A stretch of 64,000 bases of DNA from Pseudoneurospora amorphoporcata. Its lineage: Eukaryota; Ascomycota; Sordariomycetes; Sordariales; Sordariaceae. Numbering within the stretch: the first letter of the stretch is position 1; each line of letters begins with the position of its first letter. Where the stretch lies: positions 62,001-126,000 of the forward strand of contig MU859063.1 of assembly GCA_033297205.1 (NCBI GenBank), written 5' to 3'. Of this stretch, positions 56,181 through 64,000 are shown in pieces. Below the pieces are notes generated by a model, which saw nothing but the letters and a program-made list of their open reading frames with translations, ran no database searches and had not been told where the DNA came from. Both the position numbers and the translations under genes were made by a program.

Positions 56181-57436
56181 ATGGCAGCACAACTCGAAGC
56201 AGAGCGCAAGGAGTACGAGACCCAAGTACGTCTAGTTTACCCATCCCTACCCCCAGGCGCCTCCATACTAACCAAGCCCGCTTTCCCCCCAGCTCGAACT
56301 GGTCGATGCCTCTCTCCAAGACGACCCCGAAAACGAAGAACTCCTCGCCCTCAGGAGCGAACTCGTCAACTGCATCCAACTCCTCAACGACTCGCTCGCC
56401 GAACTCAAAGGTACTTCCGCCTCCTCCGCTGCTGCTGCTCAGAAACAAGAACCGCTCGCCATCGGCATTGCATCATCCTCTTCTTCAACGCCACGAAAAG
56501 CCTCCGTCCAAGATGCGCCAGCAGCAGCAGAGGAACCAGCAAAATGGTCGCGCGAGAACCATCCCGCCTTCAAGAAGCAGCCATCCAACGCCACCACTCC
56601 TCAACAAGACACCAAGGAGGAAGCACAGCCAGCGCCGCCAGCGCCAGTAGTAAACTATCAAGTCAACGACACCGTCATGGCCCGCTGGCTGTCCGGTGAC
56701 AAAGGGTTCTACCCCGCCAAGATCGTTTCCGTGACTGGTTCCTCGACCGCGCCAATCTACACCGTCAAATTCAAGAGCTACGACACGGTCGAGACGTTGA
56801 GGGCCAAGGACGTCAAGCCCGTTGTTTCTACTCCGGCCCCCGGCACCGCCACTGCGTCCTCCTCCACTTCCACTGGCGCAGGCTTCAAGCGCAAAGCCGA
56901 CTCAGACAACAACTACCCCATGCCAATCCCGTCCTCCATCCCGGCCCCTGCGGCCGCAGGAGCGGCGGCCATAACCAGGAACTCGGACGGTATCACTTTG
57001 TCTGCTGGGCCAGAGTTGTATCCTGGTGCGCTGGCGGCGTCGGCAGCTGCGGAAGAAAATAGCAAAAAAGGTGATTCAAAGTTTGATAAGGATGGGAAAC
57101 CCAAGTTCAAGAAGATCAAGGCCAACAAGGAGCTGGAGAAGGGCAAGAATAAGTGGCAGGAGTTTACGCAGAAAGCCGGCGGCAAGCTTGGGAAGGGCCC
57201 CGGGGCCAAGAAGGAGAGTATGTTCAGGACGCCTGAGGGGATTCATGGGAGGGGTAAGTTTATTTCTTTTTTTTTTTTTTTTTCTCTCTTCCTGTGACTG
57301 ACTACTTGGAAAATGGGTGGTTGCTAACATATGGGATAACAAAAAAACAGTCGGTTTCACCGGTTCAGGCCAGGCCATGCGCAAAGACCCTACGCGGTCT
57401 CGCCACATCTACCAGCCCAACGAAGATCTGGATTGA
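56181..57436 (+). CDS. Splicing factor SPF30/SMNDC1 (Tudor domain)
   Basis: Fungal counterpart of survival-of-motor-neuron-related splicing factor 30, which helps recruit the tri-snRNP to the spliceosome. Exons 56181-56225, 56293-57253 and 57351-57436 give 363 residues with TGA. N-terminal coiled coil (EAERKEYETQLELVDASLQD, ENEELLALRSELVNCIQLLN) resembles the human start; a Tudor domain stands at about 137-195 (NDTVMARWLSGDKGFYPAKI ... FKSYDTVETLRAKDVKPV). The C-terminal motif KELEKGKNKWQEFTQKAGGK, SMFRTPEGIHGRVGFTGSG and a QAMRKDP end match the family's KWQQF...SIFASPESVTGKVGVGT. Longer than the human protein because of Ala/Ser-rich linkers. Confidence 0.9.
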
Positions 57437-58638
57437 TTTCTGTCCGAGTTTGGCTAACTTGTTTCTTGTTTGTACGACCGGCTGCTATTCGAAACCGCTC
57501 CACATTACGACGTACATGTATGGATAACAACGGAACCATACTTTTGACCCCGGGTCCGGCAATCTTCAAGGCTTCTAGCTCTCATCAGTCCGCTCCGTAC
57601 AACCACATCAGCAACATCATTGACGACAAACAACGTGGACTCAGGCGTTACGGTTTCGCACACGCTTTCTTTGGTTTTCTCTCTGTCTTCTTTCCTTTAT
57701 CTCCCCAACCCTCAAACTCAAGTCAACTCTAGAGACTGGGACTAACGTGGATCTTTTCATACACAAAGGGGAAAGAAGCCAAGCAGTTGCTTGCCTGCCT
57801 GCTTCCTTGCTGTTCTCTCTCTGGGTGCGGCAGGAACCCGGAGAGATTGACGGGCAGGACAGGGCAAGCAAGGATGCCAAAAAAAAGACAACAAGCAAAA
57901 GTATGATATGGAGTGCAGAGGCTGTACGTGTAGACATCATAATATACGTACGTAGCAAATCACATTCCGTGAATCGAAGCATGCAAGAGCGACGACGTAG
58001 AGAATCAAATGCCTGATTCATTGTGTAAACTATGAATCATTCATGTTCTTTCCTCGGTATATCTGGCTTGGCTGTGCTACATTCAGCTCCAGCTGCTTGC
58101 TTTGAGTTGCATCATCACATCACTTCTACACGTATCCTCCAGACACCGAGAATCTATCGTGATTGACAAAATGCTTCAAGCAATCAATGAACCAAGAAGA
58201 AACTCATACCAGAACAACATTACAAGGAATCGTCCTGTTCGCTAGAAATACAGCCTAGATAAAACATGGATTAGGCGCTGACTGTGGTAATAATCCAACT
58301 TATGTACACTGAGGTGGAGGAAAACGGTAAAACCTCAAAAGATATGAGAAAAACAGCCAGTAACTTGACAGGTTGTGATCTTTCAAAATTAGGTACCCTC
58401 CGATTGACTTTTACCTTTGTATTTTCTGCCAAGAAAACTGCAAATGATCCATCATTCAATCCATGTATCCATCCGCCCGGTTTCCCCATTAAGGCGGGGG
58501 AGGGGGGAAGATGATAGACAGGCAAATGCTGAGGCAGAGAGAGAGAGAGAGAGAGATAAGTGATATACAGTTGGAGACAGTTAGAGGCAGCGACGGACGG
58601 ACAGTTGAGGTATAATTGAACTTGGGTTTTTTCTTCTT

Positions 58639-58672
<34 letters not shown>

Positions 58673-60453
58673 TTTATCCAAGGCCAGACGCGACCAATTC
58701 TTGGCTGTAACATACAATCTAGCCCTGGTATGTTTGTTAGTTTGGTACAAAAAACGCCCAGTTCCACTTTTCGCGCTACTAAGAGTGAAAAAGTATTCGA
58801 GCTTCGAGCGGATGGGTGCTGTAGGAGACTGCCTACCTTCCTATCCTAAAGGGCCGAAGAGAGGCATAAGAGGCTTCTGTGGCGTTTTATACCCTGGTCA
58901 CAATGTCAGTACCTTCAAACGAAAGCTAGAAGAAGGCCAATAAGAGCTCAATTTCTCCCTTGTTCGATCTATGTTCGAAGAACCAAACTAACAAACAAAC
59001 TAGTCTTATATTGTATATATGTAGTAAGTACCACTTGTGGCTATCAAGCCGATATGGGATGTCGTCTCTCTACAGTGTATATATATATATGTATATATAC
59101 ATATAATGTGAAAGAGGCACAATACGTTGAGGGGATGAAACGATATACCTGAGAAAAGAGATTCCAAGGTAAATAAACAGGCCTTAGACAAATCAATGTA
59201 AAATCAATGTATTATTTTAGTATTTCTTTTCAGCGTCATATAAGGATGTGGCCTCAGTGGCTGTGACTTTGTGCTGGATGGAAACCCCTTTACGCTATCA
59301 CCCCGTTTAATCTTCGATAGGCAATGAGATACTTAAATCTATGTGCCTCTACTGAATGAATTTTGGGTTATGAAGACGGCGAAACGAAGCTGTCCGGAAC
59401 CGCTTGCGTGTCCATGTCTCGTCGACGACGAGCGTGTCAGCATTGCTTTCCTACTGTCTGTTGTGCTTCTTTGACCCTCGCTGTTGGTATCGTCACTCCG
59501 AGGTCAATGGCGATAGCACATGAAGATTTCGGTGTTGGAGGTTGTTGATCAAATAAGCATCCTCTGGGACAAGGTTCAGCCTCGAAGATGGACTTTGTGA
59601 CCGCAGCTGGTACCACTGACCCAGCATTCACAATAAAGATTTCAGAGATGTCAAGTTGATAGCATCTATTAGCTTATCTCTACACTCTAGCTGAACAATT
59701 TTTGATCCTCCTTCTACCACATCTTCAAGACCCATCCCCATAAGAAGTCCAACTGCCCCCGTTTCTTATGAGGCAGTATGGACGATGACGATGCTAGTCT
59801 ATATCCCTTCCCTTCCCAGTCTTGTTAGATAACGACTGGGCTCTAAAACCTTCGCTCTGTTACTGTCTCGAAAGCGAGAAGAACGTGTTCCCTTAAATGC
59901 CCGAGCTTAACCTCTCATTCTGTGGAAGCTCGACTGAAGAAACAAGACATTCCAGAGTCCAGACCAATGGCAGATGATCACTTTTGGCCAGTTTTTCCCT
60001 CCCTAACCGTAAACGCCAAGTCGTTGATAAAACACAGGAAAACATAATCATTCCCCGTCAGATGGCCAACCCGGTGAGATGTGAAACCAGGCTCCATCAC
60101 CAAGAGACAAAGAAAAGCAAGCCTGTCAATACATGAGGATGACTTCGTATCGATATCATACCGAGATACTGCTCGTAAAAGTCGTCATGCACACAAGAGA
60201 CAATGGAAATTCTCCTGCTGGAGATACTTGCTAAATCCATCCACTGCCACTTTGGCCATCGCGCCGTGATGGGGTTGCATGGGATCGGGAGAGATTAAAT
60301 CATAATTGTCGTCAAGTGAAGTGTGGTATCAAATAAACTTTTCCGGACCCCCCGTTGCGAGATCGACCCTAGAGAGTTGAATGGAGAACATGAAAAACAT
60401 CTGAGAAACACCTATGCAGGTGCGTGGGAAATCATCCATCGCTCAGGCACATT
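57437..60453. other. 3-kb intergenic region
   Basis: Convergent spacer between SPF30 and PAB1 with no supportable gene. It has a short AG microsatellite (about 58537-58558), a T run of about 32 (58639-58670), and an AT-rich TATATATATATATG stretch (59078-59105). Frames of up to 159 codons in it are driven by these repeats. Confidence 0.5.
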
Positions 60454-62814
60454 TTAAGCCTTCTGCTCCTCCGGCTTCTGCTCCTCCGCCTTGGGGGCAG
60501 CCTGCTCGCCGTTGGCCTCAGCGGGCTGCTGAGTAGGCTGCTGGCCCTGAGTCTTGAGGTACTCGTCATAAACGGCAAGAGCCTCCTGGACCTTAACGTT
60601 AAGAGCGTTATCATCCTCGAACCTAAGAGAGACTGGTCAGTATTTTGTTCAGGAGAGCAAGGAATAGAAAGTCAAAACTTACAGGTTGATCAACTCAGCG
60701 TTGTCCATCTCGAGGAGCATGCCGGTGATCTTGCCAGCAAGAGCGGGCTGGATGGCCTGGATCTTGGGGAAGAGGTTCTCGCCAATGATCTGCTTCTGGG
60801 CCTGAGGGTCCTGAGTGGTAGCGAGCTGAGCCTGGAGGAAAGAGCCAGCGCTGAGGTCGGCAGGAGCGCCGGGGATGGGGGAAGCACCACGGCCGGCAGC
60901 CATGAAGTTAGCGTTGCCGCGAGGAGTGCCACGGCCGCCACCGTTCTGGGGACGACCGGCAGGGGGGTAGCCGGGAACGGCAGGGGCACCCTGGAGACCC
61001 TGGGGAATACCGGCGGGGATGCCCTGAGGGCCCCGGCCAGCGGGACCGCCACGGCCACCACCAAGAGCACCAACCTGGCCCATGGCAGCCATGTACTGAG
61101 GGGTGTTAGGAGGGAAAGCACCAGGGCCGAACTGGTTGATGGGGTAGCCCATGGGGGGCATCTGCTGGGGAGGGACGCCACCGCGGCCACCCTGCTGGTA
61201 AGGGTACTGGCCAGGACGACCACCCTGAACGGGAATACCGCCCTGGGGGAAGGGGACGCCACGACCGCCAGGGGCGGGCATGAAACCGGGCTGCTGGCCA
61301 GCGTAGTAGACAGGAGCCTGCATGTACTGCTGGGGCATACCAGCCTGGGCAGCGGCCTGCTGCATGCGGAGCTGGTTGCGAGCCTGGATGCTGGCCTCGA
61401 GCTGGCTCTTGCGGACATCCTTGCGCTGGGCAAGAGCGACGTAGAGGGGCTTGCCATCGACCATGCGCTGGTTCATCTCGGTGACGGCCTTGGTGGCATC
61501 ATCGGGATTGCTGAAGCAGACGAAGCCGAAGCCCTTGCTCTTGCCGAGCTTGCGGTCACCCTTCTTCTCGGCCTTCTTCTCAGCAGAAGCCTCCTCCTTC
61601 TGCTCCTCCTCCTTGGTCTCGCCCTCCTTCTGGTTCTCCTTGTCCTTCTCATCCTTCTCCTCGCCCTCGACGAGAGAATCGCGCATGACCTTGGCGGAAG
61701 TGATGGGGCCATACTCGGAGAACATGGCACGGAGCTTTTCGTCATCGACATCATCGCCGAGGTTCTTAATGTACAGGTTGACACCCTGGTACTTGTTGGC
61801 CTTCTCGAGGCGGGCAGCCTCGTAGGACTTGCGGAGCTCCTCCTCGCGCTCGTGCTTCTTCTGGGCACGGCCGACGTAGAGGTCCTGGCCACGGAAGTCC
61901 TTGCCGTTGAGGTCATCAACAGCCTTGGCAGCAGCCTCGTGGGTGGTGAAGTTGACGAAACCAAAGCCACGGGTCTTGCCCTCCTGGTCGCGGGCAAGGG
62001 AGGAAGAAGTGACCTCACCGAACTTCTCGAAGAGCTCACGGAACTCGTCGTCGGTGACCTCGTGGTTAATGTTCTTGACATAAACGTTGGTGAAGTTGGC
62101 CTTCATCTCCTCGAACTTGCTCTGGCGGTCCTTCTTGGGAATGTGGTGGCCAACGTAGACCTTCTTCTCGTTCAGAAGCATGCCGTTGACGTGCTTGATG
62201 GCCTGGGAAGCGGCCTCATCGGTCTCGTAGTGGACGAAACCGTAGCCCTTGGAGTTGCCGTGCTCATCCTGGGCAACCTTGCAGGAAAGGATGTTGCCGA
62301 AGGCAGCGAAGGTGTCGTGAAGAGCCTTGTTGTCAATGGCAGCATCGAGGTTCTTGATGAAGATGTTGCCGGCACCGGTCTTGCGGAGGGCGGGGTCACG
62401 CTGAGACCACATGATGCGGCAAGGGCGGCCCTTGATCAGCGTGTAGTTGAGCTCCTCAAGAGCCTTCTCGCCGTCAGCGGTGGTGTTGTAGTTGACGTAG
62501 GCGTAGCCGAGGGAGCGACGGGTGACAGCATCGCGGCAGACACGGATGGAAGCGACGGAGCCGATCTGGGAGAAGAGCTCGAAGAGCATGGCCTCGGTGA
62601 CGGAGGGGTCAAGCTCGCCGACATAGAGGGAGGCGGAAGCCTGAGGGTGAGGGGCAGCAGTGGGGGTAGGAGCAGCCTCAGCACCCTCGGCCTGGGCCTC
62701 AGCGGGGGCGACGCTGGTGTCGATGGTGGCCGGGGCAGCGCCCTTGTTCTCGAGGCTGGTGTTGCCGAGGTCAGCGGCGAGCTGGTCGACAGCGGCGTTG
62801 GTAGTGGCAGCCAT
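60454..62814 (-). CDS. PAB1: Poly(A)-binding protein PAB1
   Basis: Main cytoplasmic poly(A)-binding protein. Minus-strand exons 62814-60683 and 60622-60454 give 766 residues with TAA. Four RRMs: RRM1 from ASLYVGELDPSVTEAMLFE, RRM2 from GNIFIKNLD, RRM3 from TNVYVKNINHEV, RRM4 from VNLYIKNLGDDV. RRM4 carries a highly charged Glu/Lys insert of about 45 residues between its two RNP motifs, ending KGFGFVCF. A Gly/Gln/Pro/Arg-rich linker leads to the C-terminal MLLE/PABC domain (LFPKIQAIQPALAGKITGML), which is completed across the intron. The MLLE domain is the docking site for PAM2 motifs such as the one in the eRF3 of this window; PAN3/PAN2 trims tails on this protein. C-ending codon bias indicates strong expression. 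Confidence 0.97.
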
Positions 62815-62830
62815 TTTTGCTGGTTGAACT

Positions 62831-63070
62831 GTAGATTCTGTATGATGGATGGAACCGTCAGCGTCTGTGTCTCTGTGTATGTGTCCTTGTCTGTGTCTCT
62901 GATCAAGTCGTGGAGGGGTAAACGATGTCGATAGACGACGAAAGCGAGGGGGAGGAGGAGGAGGAGGAGGAGGGTCTCGATTGACGAGATGTTGGGCGGC
63001 ACTGGCGGCGACGACGGCGACGACGACGACGACAAGGCAGGAGGAATTGATAGTGCGACGGGCAACGTAC
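62831..63070 (-). other. Probable 5' UTR intron of PAB1
   Basis: On the minus strand a GTACGT donor lies at about 63068 and a CTACAG acceptor at about 62832, just 16 bases before the PAB1 ATG. The stretch between is rich in GTCGTCGTC and CCTCCTCC units. The frame upstream of the ATG is open for more than 200 codons but has no coding look, consistent with leader and intron. Confidence 0.55.
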
Positions 63071-64000
63071 CGGAGATCTAGAGTTGTGTGGAGACTGTAA
63101 AACCGGCGCGGAGGACGGGCGACGGGATTGACAAAGAGGGAGGATGAACTCGACTGGTCAAGGACGAGATTCGGGAGAGGGAAAGGAAGACTGGTGGACT
63201 TGGAGACTTGGGTAAATGTCTTCCAAAAAAAAGGTGGGCGGGTTTGGTGGGTTTTATGGGGTTTGGTATGGATGGGGAGATTTCTCTTTTTTCGGCGATT
63301 TTCAAATTTTTTTGGTGAGGTTTTGTTTGTCACAGACAAGAAGTAGATAGAACAGAGACCGGAGGGTAAATGTTCGTACTTATCTGACTTCTTTCTGGCT
63401 TCGGTTTGGAGGAGTTTCCTGGGGAATAAAGGGCGTGAGGTTCGCTGAAGAAAGAAGAGGAGGAGAAAGAGGGCAAGAAGCAACAACGTCCGGATGGCTC
63501 ATGTCTTAATGCGGAGGTCAGATTTTTTTCTTTCCCACCCACGCAGGCTACCGACGCGCACTGTGCTGCGCCCCTCGTAGCCAGCGAATGTGCGGCTAGG
63601 GCGGTCAAAATATGCAGTTACCGGGACACAAAACCTTGATTCATCAATGGAACCGCCGCGTTTTCTGGCGCTTGCTTCCCCGGGCTACGACTCATGCCAA
63701 CAACAGGACATGGGCCCTGCCTGGAGGGTTGTATGAAACCGTGCGTTTCAGTCGCATCCATTGATTGGTATAGTATCGTGAGATTCACTTCCAACTTGCA
63801 TTTATTTCAAGTGGACATCCCATCTCAAATTGGACGTTGACTGGAGATGCAAATACAACAGCAGTGTGCTGGATTTGGCACTGGGTTGCTGGCGTCTGGC
63901 CCCTCGCCTCACCAATTCACCATGGAACAATGCTAACGACCGCCTCACCTTTCTGGAAGTGGGCTAGCAAACGCCATTGCTGCTGCATTCGTGCCACATG
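63071..64000. other. PAB1 upstream region to right edge
   Basis: Leader and promoter of PAB1 followed by about 400 bases to the window edge. I see no other gene. Confidence 0.5.

Noticed and set aside
60424..62934. 836-codon open frame antisense to PAB1
   Set aside because: Same codon-bias artefact; the sense strand encodes an intact PABP.

Overview
The window is a gene-dense piece of a filamentous ascomycete genome, most likely Sordariales (Neurospora/Sordaria-like). Support: short GT-AG introns with GTANGT donors and CTAAC branch points, C-ending codons in highly expressed genes, long T runs and ACCTAAGGT-type motifs between genes, and a protein set that includes fungal forms of PAN2, eRF3, Bfr2 and Yrb30. 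No transposon, CRISPR array, phage gene or convincing tRNA was seen.

Layout, left to right: an acidic protein cut by the left edge (minus strand); a complex I MWFE/NDUFA1-like subunit; the tRNA thiolase CTU1/NCS6 (minus); ribosomal protein eL8; a 2.6-kb spacer; a beta-carbonic anhydrase; a spacer with a 65-nt T run; an ornithine-cyclodeaminase/mu-crystallin-like protein; a four-helix membrane protein (minus); Bfr2/AATF (minus) divergent from the complex I Fe-S factor IND1; Yrb30 (minus) divergent from eRF3/SUP35; a short-chain dehydrogenase; a 4.2-kb gene-poor stretch; a mitochondrial dicarboxylate-type carrier; the deadenylase subunit PAN2; a stretch of repeats and possible orphan genes; a GH92 mannosidase (minus); fructose-1,6-bisphosphatase; a peroxisomal 3-ketoacyl-CoA thiolase; a TCO89-like protein; SPF30/SMNDC1; and poly(A)-binding protein PAB1 (minus).

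Functional links: eRF3, PAN2 and PAB1 belong to one physical network (termination, poly(A) tail, deadenylation), and the eRF3 N-terminus carries a PAM2-like motif that would fit the MLLE domain of PAB1. IND1 and the MWFE-like subunit both serve complex I. FBPase, thiolase and the carrier fit gluconeogenic or fatty-acid growth. CTU1, eL8 and Bfr2 serve translation.

The most striking observation: three genes (the ornithine-cyclodeaminase-like gene, PAN2 and the TCO89-like gene) end at TAG, yet the same frame stays open for another 194, 186 and 98 sense codons. Every stop interrupting these extensions is TAG (five in all), never TAA or TGA, and each can be drawn in or at the edge of a hairpin loop; the first PAN2 TAG sits in a loop closed by an 11-bp stem. 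This is what stop-loss A-to-I mRNA editing (UAG to UGG), known from sexual-stage transcripts of Fusarium, Neurospora and Sordaria, would require. It remains an inference until cDNA is checked.
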